Below, piece by piece: positions 9,223 to 18,226 of a DNA stretch of 64,000 bases. The translations under genes were made by a program, and so were the position numbers. This DNA is from Accumulibacter sp003538495. Its GTDB lineage: Bacteria > Pseudomonadota > Gammaproteobacteria > Burkholderiales > Rhodocyclaceae. Positions within the stretch are counted from its first letter, which is position 1; each line of letters begins with the position of its first letter. The stretch is taken from NCBI RefSeq assembly GCF_029255145.1, contig NZ_JAPUVQ010000096.1, positions 1 through 64,000 of the forward strand. The letters run 5' to 3'. Below the pieces are notes generated by a model that saw only the letters and a list, made by a program, of their open reading frames with translations, did no database searches and was not told the origin of the DNA.

Positions 9223-10512
9223 GTGGGATTCCAGCCGGTGTATGTGGTCGATGGTGCGAGAACGCCATTTCTCAAGGGGCGCAATGCGCCCGGGCCGTTC
9301 GCGGCGAGCGACCTGGCGGTGCAGGCCGGACGCGCGCTGCTGATTCGTCAGCCGTTTGCGCCGACCGACCTCGACGAGGTGATTCTCGGTTGCGCCAGCC
9401 CATCGCCCGACGAAGTGAATATCGGTCGGGTGGTCGCGCTGCGACTGGGCTGCGGCCACCGGGTGCCGGGCTGGACGGTGATGCGCAACTGCGCCAGCGG
9501 CATGCAGGCGCTCGACTCGGCGATGGCCAACATCCAGAACGGGCGCAGCCAACTGGTCCTGGCCGGCGGCGTCGATGCCCTGTCGCATGCGCCGCTGCTG
9601 TACTCGGAGGCGATGGTGCGCTGGTTTGCCCGGATGCTGCAGGCGAAAAGCATCGTTCAGAAGGCCGGCGTCTTCGCCAGGTTGCGACCGGCGCAACTGT
9701 TGTCGCCGGTGATCGGGCTGCTGAAAGGGCTGACCGATCCGAATATCGGCCTGCTGATGGGGCAGACCGCCGAAAACCTCGCCTGGCGCTTCGGCATTTC
9801 GCGTCACGAGATGGATCAATTCAGCGTCGGCAGCCAGCAGCGCGCGCTCGCCGCGCGCGCTGGCGGGCGCTTCGACGAGATCGTTCCGCTGGTCGACGGT
9901 CAGGGCCAGGTCTATGGCGAAGACGACGGTATCCGCGCCGATTCGAGCGTCGCCGGGCTGGGCAAGCTGAAGCCTTTTTTCGATCGTCGCTACGGCCGGG
10001 TGACGCCTGGCAACAGCTCGCAGATTACCGACGGCGCGGCGTGGTTGATCCTGGCGTCCGAGGCTGCCGTCGAGCGGTGGCGGCTGCGGCCGCTGGGGAA
10101 GATCACCGATAGCCAGTGGGCCGGCCTCGATCCGGCGCAGATGGGCCTCGGCCCGGTTCATGCCACGACGCCGATCCTGCAGCGGCATCGGCTCGGGCTG
10201 GAGGATATCGACCTCTGGGAGATCAACGAGGCCTTCGCCGCACAGGTCCTCGGCTGCCTCGCGGCCTGGGAGTCCGACGAGTATTGCCGCACGCAGCTCG
10301 AGCTGCCGGCGGCGCTCGGCAGCTTGCCGCGGGCGCGTCTGAACGTCGACGGCGGCGCCGTTGCCATCGGTCACCCGGTCGGTGCTTCAGGTGCGCGCAT
10401 CGTCCTGCACCTGCTGCACGCGCTGCGTGCCGCCAGGGCCAGGCGCGGCGTGGCGACGATCTGCATCGGTGGCGGCCAGGGCGGCGCAATGCTGGTTGAA
10501 ACGAGCGAATGA
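9223..10512 (+). CDS. Acetyl-CoA acyltransferase (thiolase), FadI-like
   Basis: This enzyme catalyses thiolytic cleavage of 3-ketoacyl-CoA, the last beta-oxidation step. The GTG at 9223 is chosen because it follows AGAGGAAAG and begins VGFQPVYVVDGARTPF, the normal thiolase N-terminus. The protein is 429 residues. Catalytic residues are visible: Cys90 in NCASGMQALDSA, His384 in GHPVGASGA and Cys414 in ICIGGGQGG. Its 3' end overlaps the upstream in-frame codons of the next gene. Pairing with a FadJ-like enzyme suggests a FadI-type subunit. An acetoacetyl-CoA-specific thiolase is an alternative. Confidence 0.88.
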   Translation: MGFQPVYVVDGARTPFLKGRNAPGPFAASDLAVQAGRALLIRQPFAPTDLDEVILGCASPSPDEVNIGRVVALRLGCGHRVPGWTVMRNCASGMQALDSAMANIQNGRSQLVLAGGVDALSHAPLLYSEAMVRWFARMLQAKSIVQKAGVFARLRPAQLLSPVIGLLKGLTDPNIGLLMGQTAENLAWRFGISRHEMDQFSVGSQQRALAARAGGRFDEIVPLVDGQGQVYGEDDGIRADSSVAGLGKLKPFFDRRYGRVTPGNSSQITDGAAWLILASEAAVERWRLRPLGKITDSQWAGLDPAQMGLGPVHATTPILQRHRLGLEDIDLWEINEAFAAQVLGCLAAWESDEYCRTQLELPAALGSLPRARLNVDGGAVAIGHPVGASGARIVLHLLHALRAARARRGVATICIGGGQGGAMLVETSE

Positions 10513-10559
10513 TGGCCGCTCACGCCGACGCGAAAATCACGGTAACAGGAGAACGACAT

Positions 10560-12488
10560 ATGCACGTCGATGCCACGAGCTACCAGAACTGGCAAGTCGA
10601 AGTGGACGCCGCGGGCCTGGCCTGGGTGACCCTGGACAAGGTCGGCGAATCCGCCAACTCGCTGTCCAGCGCGGTGATGAGCGAACTTTCACTGATTCTC
10701 GATCGCTTCGACCGCAGCGCGCCGCGCGGGCTGATTTTTCGTTCCGGGAAGTCAGCCGGATTCATCGCCGGCGCCGACATCCAGGAATTTGCCCAGCTCG
10801 ATACGCCCGAAAAAGGCGTCGAGCTGGTCAGGCGTGGCTGGCAACTCTTCAACCGTCTGGCCGGCGTCACTTATCCGACGCTGGCGCTGGTCCGCGGTCA
10901 TTGCCTGGGTGGCGGCCTCGAACTGGCGCTGGCGTGTCGCTACCTGCTGGCCGTCGACGAGCCGGCGACCCGGATGGGCCTGCCGGAAGTGCTGCTCGGG
11001 ATCGTTCCCGGCTGGGGCGGCATGTTGCGGCTGCCGCAACGGATCGGCCCGCAGGCGGCACTGGACCTGATGCTGACCGGCAAGACCGTCGACGCCAGGC
11101 GCGCCAGGCAGCTCGGGCTGGCTGACGACTGCGTCCCGCTGCGGGTGATGGACAGCGCCGCGGCGGTGCTGGTGCTGGCCGATCAGCCGCGACGCCAGCC
11201 GCCGCTGCTGCAGCGTCTGCTCAACGGCCCGCTGCGGCGGCTGGCCGCGCGGGCGGCGAGAAAACAGGTCGCCAAGCGTGCGCGCGTCGAGCACTATCCG
11301 GCGCCCTACGCGATCATCGACATCTGGGAGAAGCACCAGGGCGATGCGCTGGCGGCACCCGAACTGATCGACCGCATCGTGCGTTCGCCGACTGCTCGCA
11401 ACCTGGTGCGCGTGTTCTTCATGCAGGAGCGTCTCAAGGGCTTCGGCAAGGGCAGCGCCTGGCAGGCGCAGCGCGTTCACGTCGTCGGCGCCGGGGTGAT
11501 GGGTGGCGACATTGCTGCCTGGTGTGCGCTGCGTGGGCTGACGGTCACCTTGCAGGATCAGGGAATCGAACGTATCGCGCCGGCGCTGCAGCGCGCCTAC
11601 GCGGCCTACCGCCAGCGGATCAAGGACCCGCGCGAACTGCGCAACGCCATGGACCGCCTGATTCCGGACCCCGCGGGGCACGGCGCCAGGAGTGCCGACG
11701 TGGTGATCGAGGCAATTTTCGAAAACCTCGACGCCAAGCGCGCGCTGCTCTGCCAGCTCGACACGGTGATCAGGCCCGATGCGATCCTGGCGACCAATAC
11801 CTCCAGCCTCAGGATCGAGGATCTGCACGGCGTGCTCGGCAATCCGGCGCGCTTGGTCGGGATTCACTTCTTCAACCCGGTGGCCAGGATGCCCTTGGTC
11901 GAAGTCGTCGCGGCCGAGGGCGCCGACCCGGAGATGCTGCGTCGCGCCACGGCCTTTGTCAAACAGATCGACCGTCTGCCGCTGCCGGTGGCCAGTGCGC
12001 CAGGCTTCCTGGTCAACGCGGTCCTCGGACCTTACATGCTGGAAGCGATGCGGGCGGTCGACGAGGGGCTGGCGCCGGAGACAGTGGACGAGGCGATGCT
12101 GGCCTTCGGCATGCCGATGGGGCCGATCGAACTGGTGGACATGGTCGGGCTCGACGTGGCGATGGCTGCCGGCAGGAGCCTCGCTGGTGGTGACGCCGAA
12201 CCGCCGAAGTGTCTGCGCGAGCGCTTCGCTGCCGGCCATCTGGGCAAGAAGAGCGGCAAGGGCTTCTACGACTACCGCAAAGGCAAGCCGGCCAAGGGCG
12301 CTGCAGGATCGGTGCCGGCCGGGCTGGCCGCGCGCCTGGTCAAGCCGCTGCTCGATCGCACGCAGCAACTGGTCAGCGACGGGGTCGTCGCCGACGCCGA
12401 ACTGGCCGACGCCGGCGTCATTTTCGGGACCGGCTTCGCGCCGTTTACCGGCGGGCCGCTCAATTACCTCAGGAGTCAGAATGCCTGA
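10560..12488 (+). CDS. Bifunctional enoyl-CoA hydratase / 3-hydroxyacyl-CoA dehydrogenase, FadJ-like (hydratase first)
   Basis: The protein is 642 residues. The crotonase-fold hydratase domain comes first (about 15-200, with GADIQEFAQ and LVRGHCLGGGLELALACRY). Next is the NAD-binding dehydrogenase domain (from about 307, VHVVGAGVMGGD, with ATNTSSLRIEDL and GIHFFNPVARMPLVEVV), then the C-terminal dehydrogenase domain (LGKKSGKGFYDY). I chose the ATG at 10560, preceded by AGGAGAACGAC; an ATG at 10509 overlaps the thiolase stop. It does the middle two steps of beta-oxidation and probably associates with the thiolase encoded just before it. The domain order is opposite to that of the second multienzyme at 14510. 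Confidence 0.9.
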   Translation: MHVDATSYQNWQVEVDAAGLAWVTLDKVGESANSLSSAVMSELSLILDRFDRSAPRGLIFRSGKSAGFIAGADIQEFAQLDTPEKGVELVRRGWQLFNRLAGVTYPTLALVRGHCLGGGLELALACRYLLAVDEPATRMGLPEVLLGIVPGWGGMLRLPQRIGPQAALDLMLTGKTVDARRARQLGLADDCVPLRVMDSAAAVLVLADQPRRQPPLLQRLLNGPLRRLAARAARKQVAKRARVEHYPAPYAIIDIWEKHQGDALAAPELIDRIVRSPTARNLVRVFFMQERLKGFGKGSAWQAQRVHVVGAGVMGGDIAAWCALRGLTVTLQDQGIERIAPALQRAYAAYRQRIKDPRELRNAMDRLIPDPAGHGARSADVVIEAIFENLDAKRALLCQLDTVIRPDAILATNTSSLRIEDLHGVLGNPARLVGIHFFNPVARMPLVEVVAAEGADPEMLRRATAFVKQIDRLPLPVASAPGFLVNAVLGPYMLEAMRAVDEGLAPETVDEAMLAFGMPMGPIELVDMVGLDVAMAAGRSLAGGDAEPPKCLRERFAAGHLGKKSGKGFYDYRKGKPAKGAAGSVPAGLAARLVKPLLDRTQQLVSDGVVADAELADAGVIFGTGFAPFTGGPLNYLRSQNA

Positions 12489-12879
12489 CGAGATGACCCG
12501 ACTGCCCGACAAGCAACCGGTTCTGCGGGTAATGCCGATGCCGGCCGATGTCAATCCCCAGGGCGACGTCTTCGGGGGCTGGATCATGGCGCAGGTCGAC
12601 GTCGCCGGAGCCATACCGGCGATGCATCTGGCGCGCGGCAGAGTGACCACCGTGGCGGTCAACTCCTTCCAGTTCAAGCAAGCGGTATCGGTTGGCGATG
12701 TGGTGAGTTTCTTTGCCGAAGTCGTCGAAACGGGACGGACCTCGATCAAGGTCAAGGTTGAGGTCTACGCCGAACGCAACCCGACCCGGCCGATCACCGT
12801 GAAAGTCACCGAAGCCGAGCTCACTTATGTTGCAATTAACCAACATGGTGAGAAACAGTTGTTGCCAATTGGCCATTGA
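12481..12879 (+). CDS. yciA: Acyl-CoA thioesterase, YciA-like hotdog fold
   Basis: A 132-residue hotdog protein with the YciA hallmark NPQGDVFGGWIMAQVDVAGA and the later VNSFQFKQAVSVGDVV. It hydrolyses acyl-CoA to free acid and CoA. Its ATG overlaps the end of the preceding gene by 8 bp, so it is the last gene of the psrA operon and probably relieves CoA trapping during fatty-acid oxidation. No T-rich terminator is visible after it. Confidence 0.88.
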   Translation: MPDEMTRLPDKQPVLRVMPMPADVNPQGDVFGGWIMAQVDVAGAIPAMHLARGRVTTVAVNSFQFKQAVSVGDVVSFFAEVVETGRTSIKVKVEVYAERNPTRPITVKVTEAELTYVAINQHGEKQLLPIGH

Positions 12880-12981
12880 CTGAAGATTCTTTTGACGAGC
12901 GGTCTTAGGATGAGCGTGTAAACCATTATTTCGGTGCGGCCAAAGAACCACACCTTCGTCACGTTCTAGGGGGAGTTCACA

Positions 12982-14292
12982 ATGTCACAGCAGATTTCGA
13001 TGAGGTTGATTCCAGCGTTGTTGCTGGTGGCGTTTTCGGGAACAGCGGCGGCGTCCGGTTTCCAGTTGCTGGAGCAGGGCAGCGGCCTGGGCAATGCCTA
13101 CGCCGGTTCGGCGGCCAAGGCCAACGATGCCAGCACGATCTTCTGGAATCCGGCGGGAATGACCCAACTGCAGGCTCGCGAGGTTTCCGGCGGCCTGACG
13201 GCGGTGCGGCCGAGCTTCAAGTTCAACAACGACGGTTCCAAGGTTGGCGTCTTTGGCGCTGCGGGGGACGGCGGCGACGCCGGTGACTGGGCGTTTATCC
13301 CCAATGGTTATATCTCCTGGGCGGTGAACAAGGATCTCTACGTGGGTCTGGGTATTGGCGGGCCATTCGGTAATGCCACCAAGTACGACAAGCCGTGGAA
13401 GGGCAGTGCCCAATCGAACGAGTTCGACATCAAGACGATCAACATCAACCCTTCGATCGCCTACCGGGTCAACGAGCAGGTATCTCTGGGTGCCGGCTTC
13501 AGCTGGCAGAAGATCGAGGCCGATTACTATCGGCAGGTGGGGATCTTCCCGGGCCTGGCCGGCGTGAAGAGCCACATGAGCATCAGTGACGACGCCTGGG
13601 GCTGGAACGTGGGCGCATTGTTCACGCTGTCACCAGCGACCAAGGTCGGGCTGTCGTATCGCTCCACGATTCAATATCATACGGATGGCAAGGTCAGCTT
13701 GACCGCTGATGGTTCGCCGGCGTCTGTTCCTACGGCAGGTGCCCTGATCGCCGGCGGCGGTGCGAGCGACGTGAAGGCGGACCTGAAAGTGCCGGATACC
13801 TTCATTCTGAGCGTGACGCAGCAATTGAGCGACCGCTGGGAAATGCTCGGAGACGTGTCCTGGACCGGCTGGAGTTCGATCCAGGACGTGGACATCATTC
13901 GCACTTCCGGAAAACTCTATGGCCAGCCTGCGCAGATCCTGCACGCGGATTTCGACGACACCTGGCGGGTTGCCCTGGGCGCCAACTACAAGTACACGGA
14001 TGCGATCAAGTTCATGTTCGGGATCGCCTACGACCAGACGCCGGTCAAAAATGCGAGCACGCGTCTGACTTCTCTGCCGGACAACGATCGCACGTGGTTC
14101 ACCGTCGGTACGCAGTGGAAGCCGGCAAAGGAACAGACTCTTGAACTGGGTCTGGCCTACCTCTATATCCCGAAGACGAACATCAACCAGAATGAAAGCA
14201 GCGTCAATCCGCTGACCAATCGTGGCACGGTTACCGGTAGCTATGATTCCAGTGTCTGGATTCTCGGTGCGCAGTACTCCATGGCCTTCTGA
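12982..14292 (+). CDS. fadL: Outer-membrane long-chain fatty acid transporter, FadL family
   Basis: 436 residues. A signal peptide of about 24 residues ends in GTAAA|SGF. It is followed by the FadL N-terminal hatch (GFQLLEQGSGLGNAYAGSAA and the NPA motif in STIFWNPAGMTQL). Alternating beta strands lead to a C-terminal phenylalanine (AQYSMAF), as in outer-membrane barrels. GGGGGAG before the ATG is a good ribosome site. It lies between the two fad operons and should admit their substrates. No clear PsrA-type operator was found upstream. A strong terminator follows. Confidence 0.92.
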   Translation: MSQQISMRLIPALLLVAFSGTAAASGFQLLEQGSGLGNAYAGSAAKANDASTIFWNPAGMTQLQAREVSGGLTAVRPSFKFNNDGSKVGVFGAAGDGGDAGDWAFIPNGYISWAVNKDLYVGLGIGGPFGNATKYDKPWKGSAQSNEFDIKTININPSIAYRVNEQVSLGAGFSWQKIEADYYRQVGIFPGLAGVKSHMSISDDAWGWNVGALFTLSPATKVGLSYRSTIQYHTDGKVSLTADGSPASVPTAGALIAGGGASDVKADLKVPDTFILSVTQQLSDRWEMLGDVSWTGWSSIQDVDIIRTSGKLYGQPAQILHADFDDTWRVALGANYKYTDAIKFMFGIAYDQTPVKNASTRLTSLPDNDRTWFTVGTQWKPAKEQTLELGLAYLYIPKTNINQNESSVNPLTNRGTVTGSYDSSVWILGAQYSMAF

Positions 14293-14310
14293 AGGCTGCA
14301 CGCTTCGCAG

Positions 14311-14338
14311 AAAAGCCCCGCTGCCGGGGCTTTTTTTT
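14311..14338 (+). terminator. Rho-independent terminator after fadL
   Basis: Stem aaaagccccg / cggggctttt with a short loop, followed by a run of eight T. It separates fadL from the fadB operon. Confidence 0.93.
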
Positions 14339-14391
14339 CGCCCCGACCTCGCCAAGCCAGTGCCTTCGCAAGCTAAAGTTCCGGTGCCTGC

Positions 14392-14419
14392 TTGACGAAG
14401 ATCACCAGTACGGTATAAT
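14392..14419 (+). promoter_or_regulatory. Predicted sigma-70 promoter of the fadB-fadA operon
   Basis: TTGACG at 14392-14397 and a perfect TATAAT at 14414-14419 with 16-bp spacing. The operator begins on the last base of the -10 box. This is among the best-looking promoters in the window. Confidence 0.8.
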
Positions 14420-14436
14420 TCAAACGTTCGTTTGAA
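14419..14436 (+). promoter_or_regulatory. PsrA-type operator in the fadB promoter
   Basis: TTCAAACG-TT-CGTTTGAA, a perfect 8-bp inverted repeat around 2 bp, which contains CAAAC-N4-GTTTG, the pattern known for PsrA. It overlaps the transcription start region. The same site with one mismatch lies in the psrA promoter. Confidence 0.82.
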
Positions 14437-14509
14437 CACCTTCGTGCGCTAGTGCTGCTACGGTGCTCCGGGCGAGCGCAAGCGACTCAACCCATACAAG
14501 GAGGATAGC

Positions 14510-16903
14510 TTGAGCAACTTCATAGTACGCAAGGCCGCGGTACTCGGGGCGGGCGTGATGGGCGCGCAGATCGCCGCGCACCTCGCCAACGCCGAAGTGC
14601 CGGTGGTGCTTTTCGACCTGCCAGCCAAGGATGGCGAGGCCAACGGAATCGTCAACCGGGCCATCGAAGCGCTCCGGAAGTTTGAGCCGTCGCCGCTGGC
14701 CAGCAAGGACCGCGTGAACTACATCGACGCGGCCAATTACTCGCAGCACCTCGACCAGTTGCGGGGTTGCGACCTGATCATCGAGGCAATTGCCGAGAAG
14801 ACCGAGTGGAAAGACGATCTCTATCGGCAGATCGCGCCATTCGTCTCGGCCGACGCGATCATCGCCTCGAACACCTCGGGCCTGTCGATCAACCGCTTGT
14901 CGGAAGCGCTGCCCGAGGCGCTGCGTCCGCGCTTCTGCGGCATTCATTTCTTCAATCCGCCGCGCTACATGCACCTCGTCGAACTGATCGCGACGCGGCG
15001 AACCGATCCCGCACTGCTCGACAATCTCGAATCCTGGCTGGTCTCGCGTCTCGGCAAGGGAATCGTCCGCGCGCTCGACACGCCGAACTTCGTCGCCAAC
15101 CGCGTCGGCGTCTTCTCGATGCTCGCCGTGATGCATCATACCCAGCGCCTGGGGCTTGGCTTCGACGTCGTCGACGCGCTTACCGGGCCGATCATCGGCC
15201 GCCCGAAGAGTGCCACCTATCGTACCGCCGACGTGGTCGGCCTCGATACCCTGGCGCACGTCATAAAGACCATGCAGGATACCCTGCCCGACGATCCCTG
15301 GCATGCCTATTACGCCGTCCCGGGATGGCTGGCGGCGCTGATCGGAAAGGGTGCGCTGGGGCAGAAGACGCGCTGCGGCATTTTCAGGAAAGACGGCCGG
15401 GCGATCAAGGTCCTCGACCTCGCTGCGCAGGACTACCGTGAGAGCGCCGCCGACATCGACCCGAGCGTACTGGCGATCCTCAAGAACCGCGATCCGGCCG
15501 GGAAGTTCGCGCAGCTGCGCGCCAGTGACCATCCGCAGGCGCAGTTCCTGTGGTCGATCTTCCGCGATATCTTTCACTACGCCGCTTTTCACCTCGCCGA
15601 GATTGCCGCCAACGCCCGCGATCTCGACTTTGCCATGCGCTGGGGCTTCGGCTGGGCGCAGGGTCCGTTCGAGAGCTGGCAGGCGGCGGGTTGGCAGGAG
15701 ATTGCCGAGGCGGTCAAGGCCGACGTCGACGGCGGTCGGGCGATGAGCCGGGCAGCGCTGCCGGCGTGGGTCTTCGGCCAGGTCGCACAAGCCGGCGCCG
15801 GCGTCCACACCCCGCAGGGATCGTACTCGGCGAGCGCCGACGCTTATCAGCCACGCTCGGCCTTGCCCGTCTATCAGCGACAGGTCTTTCCCGAGCGGGT
15901 ATTGAGTGAGCAGGCGGTCGTCGGCAGCACGGTGTGGGAAAACGAAGGTGTGCGTTTGTGGACCTTGCCGCAGCTCGATGACGGCGTCGCCATCGTCAGC
16001 ATCAAGACCAGAAACCATACCCTGGGCCGCGATGTGATCGTCGGCCTGCAGCAAGCGATTGCCCGCGCCGAGGCCGAGTACTGTGCGCTGGTGCTGTGGC
16101 ACGAAGCGCCGTTCGCCTTTGGCGCCAACCTCAAGGAAGTCACCGAAGCGATCGCTGCTGGCCAGTTCGACCTCCTGGAACAATACGTTGCCGAGTTCCA
16201 GAACACCTCGATGGCGCTGAAGTACGCCAAGGTGCCGGTGGTCGCCGCAGTGCAGGGCATGGCGCTGGGCGGCGGCTGCGAGTTCCTGATGCACGCCGCC
16301 AAACGGGTGATCGCGCTCGAGAGCTACATCGGCCTGGTCGAAGCCGGCGTCGGTCTGATCCCGGCGGGTGGCGGCTGCAAGGAGTTCGCCATCCGTGCCG
16401 CGCAGCACGCGGCGAAGACCGCCGGCAACGACCCCTTCGAGTTCATTCAGCCGGTTTTCATGACCATCGCCATGGCGACGGTTTCGAAAAGCGGCGCGCA
16501 GGCCAGGGAACTCGGTTTCGCGGTCGACTCGGACAAGATCGTGTTCAACGCCAACGAACTGCTCTACGTGGCTCTGCGCGAGGCGCGCGGTATGGCCGAG
16601 GCCGGTTACTACCCGCGCTTGTCGCCTCGCCGGATTAAGGTGGCCGGCCGTACCGGTATCGCCAACTGCGAAATGATGCTGGCCAACATGAAGGAAGGCG
16701 GGATGATTTCGGCGCACGACTATGCGGTGGCCAGGGCGGCGGCAACGGCCCTCTGTGGCGGCGATGTCGAGACCGGATCGCTGGTCGACGAGCAGTGGCT
16801 GTTGAGTGTCGAACGGCAGCTTTTCGTCGAACTGCTGAAGAACGAGAAAACGCAGCAGCGTATCCGGCACACGCTGGAAACCGGCAAGCCTCTACGTAAC
16901 TGA
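14510..16903 (+). CDS. fadB: 3-hydroxyacyl-CoA dehydrogenase / enoyl-CoA hydratase (dehydrogenase first), FadB
   Basis: 797 residues. An N-terminal NAD-binding dehydrogenase domain opens with RKAAVLGAGVMGAQIAAHLA. It continues with ASNTSGLSINRL, GIHFFNPPRYMHLVELI and FVANRVG. The crotonase domain is C-terminal (about 500-720, with FGANLKE and VAAVQGMALGGGCEFLMHA). This order is usual for the ~800-residue FadB of Burkholderiales and Rhodocyclales and reverses E. coli FadB. The start is TTG at 14510, supported by AAGGAGGATAGC. It is the first gene of a PsrA-operator operon, with fadA directly after. Confidence 0.92.
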   Translation: MSNFIVRKAAVLGAGVMGAQIAAHLANAEVPVVLFDLPAKDGEANGIVNRAIEALRKFEPSPLASKDRVNYIDAANYSQHLDQLRGCDLIIEAIAEKTEWKDDLYRQIAPFVSADAIIASNTSGLSINRLSEALPEALRPRFCGIHFFNPPRYMHLVELIATRRTDPALLDNLESWLVSRLGKGIVRALDTPNFVANRVGVFSMLAVMHHTQRLGLGFDVVDALTGPIIGRPKSATYRTADVVGLDTLAHVIKTMQDTLPDDPWHAYYAVPGWLAALIGKGALGQKTRCGIFRKDGRAIKVLDLAAQDYRESAADIDPSVLAILKNRDPAGKFAQLRASDHPQAQFLWSIFRDIFHYAAFHLAEIAANARDLDFAMRWGFGWAQGPFESWQAAGWQEIAEAVKADVDGGRAMSRAALPAWVFGQVAQAGAGVHTPQGSYSASADAYQPRSALPVYQRQVFPERVLSEQAVVGSTVWENEGVRLWTLPQLDDGVAIVSIKTRNHTLGRDVIVGLQQAIARAEAEYCALVLWHEAPFAFGANLKEVTEAIAAGQFDLLEQYVAEFQNTSMALKYAKVPVVAAVQGMALGGGCEFLMHAAKRVIALESYIGLVEAGVGLIPAGGGCKEFAIRAAQHAAKTAGNDPFEFIQPVFMTIAMATVSKSGAQARELGFAVDSDKIVFNANELLYVALREARGMAEAGYYPRLSPRRIKVAGRTGIANCEMMLANMKEGGMISAHDYAVARAAATALCGGDVETGSLVDEQWLLSVERQLFVELLKNEKTQQRIRHTLETGKPLRN

Positions 16904-16931
16904 GCCATTGAGCGAGCAAGGAGAACCGAAC

Positions 16932-18134
16932 ATGAGCAAACAGATTCAGGAGGCGTACATTGTTGCAGCCACGCGGCTGCCGGTCGGCCGGCGCAAGGGC
17001 ATGCTCGGACACGTTCGTCCGGATGACATGCTGGCGCACGCCATCGCTTCGGTAATGGCGCAGGCGCCGGCGATCGACCCGGCGCTGGTCGAGGACGTGA
17101 TCGTCGGTTGCGCGATGCCCGAAGCCGAGCAGGGGATGAACGTGGCGCGTATCGGCCTGCTGCTGGCCGGCCTGCCGAACACCGTCCCGGGGGTCACGAT
17201 CAACCGCTTCTGCGCTTCCGGCGTGCAGGCGGTGGCGATGGCGGCCGACCGCGTCCGCCTTGGTGAAGCGGAGGTGATGATCGCCGCCGGCACCGAAACG
17301 ATGTCGCTGATGAACCAGATCATGGGCAACAAGATTGCCCTCAACCCGGCCATCTTCGAGAAGGAGGAGAACTACTCGATCGCTTTCGGGATGGGACTTA
17401 CCGCCGAGAAGGTCGCTGCGCAGTGGAAAATATCGCGCGAGGACCAGGACGCCTTCGCCGTCGCTTCGCACCAGAAGGCCTGTGCGGCGATTGCTGCCGG
17501 TCATTTCAAGGCCGAGATTTCACCGTACGCGGTCACCGCACGCCTGCCGAACCTGCAGACTGGCGACGTGCAGGTCAGGCAGTACCTGGCCGAGACCGAC
17601 GAGGGGCCGCGTGCCGACAGCAGCAGCGAGCGCCTTGCCCGCTTGCGGCCGGTGTTCGCCGCGCGTGGTTCGGTGACCGCCGGCAACAGCTCGCAGATGT
17701 CGGACGGGGCAGCGGCGGTGCTGGTCGTTTCGGAAAAGATCCTCAAACAGTTCAACTTGCGTCCGCTGGCGCGCTTCGCCGGTTTCGCGGTGGCCGGCGT
17801 CGCTCCCGAGATCATGGGTATCGGCCCGGTCGAGGCCATTCCCCGCGTGCTCAGACAGGCCGGCATTCGGCAGGACGAGGTGGACTGGTTCGAGCTGAAC
17901 GAGGCCTTCGCCGCGCAGGCACTGGCTGTAGTGCGCACGCTTGATCTCGATCCGGCCAAGGTCAATCCGCTCGGTGGCGCGATCGCGCTCGGCCACCCGC
18001 TTGGCGCGACCGGTGCGGTCAGGACCGCGACGCTGGTGCACGGGCTGCAGCGAACCCGTCAGCGATACGGCATGGTGACCATGTGCATCGGTACCGGGAT
18101 GGGCGCGGCAGGGCTGTTCGAAGCGCTGCTGTAG
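16932..18134 (+). CDS. fadA: 3-ketoacyl-CoA thiolase FadA
   Basis: 400 residues. Catalytic Cys94 lies in NRFCASGVQAVAMAADRV, His355 in ALGHPLGATGAV and Cys385 in MCIGTGMGAAGLFE. The ATG at 16932 has an AAGGAGAACC ribosome site. A TTG at 16908 in the same frame would add eight residues. It completes the beta-oxidation cycle with fadB, 28 bp upstream, and probably forms a complex with it. Confidence 0.92.
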   Translation: MSKQIQEAYIVAATRLPVGRRKGMLGHVRPDDMLAHAIASVMAQAPAIDPALVEDVIVGCAMPEAEQGMNVARIGLLLAGLPNTVPGVTINRFCASGVQAVAMAADRVRLGEAEVMIAAGTETMSLMNQIMGNKIALNPAIFEKEENYSIAFGMGLTAEKVAAQWKISREDQDAFAVASHQKACAAIAAGHFKAEISPYAVTARLPNLQTGDVQVRQYLAETDEGPRADSSSERLARLRPVFAARGSVTAGNSSQMSDGAAAVLVVSEKILKQFNLRPLARFAGFAVAGVAPEIMGIGPVEAIPRVLRQAGIRQDEVDWFELNEAFAAQALAVVRTLDLDPAKVNPLGGAIALGHPLGATGAVRTATLVHGLQRTRQRYGMVTMCIGTGMGAAGLFEALL

Positions 18135-18226
18135 CAACCGGTCGCTCCGCCGGCGCGCACGATGGCCATTGAGGCGGAACAAGTGTCTGGCATAATGTCC
18201 GGCAAACACGGTCATTGAGGCGCGCC

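Noticed and set aside
7715..9268. 517-codon minus-strand frame over fadE
   Set aside because: High-GC shadow; no domain motifs, while fadE is complete on the other strand.
12882..12981. PsrA-type operator upstream of fadL
   Set aside because: No CAAAC/GTTTG inverted pair with the right spacing; only a loose AT-rich patch.
14420..16870. 816-codon minus-strand frame over fadB
   Set aside because: High-GC antisense shadow; it would also run into the fadB promoter and operator.
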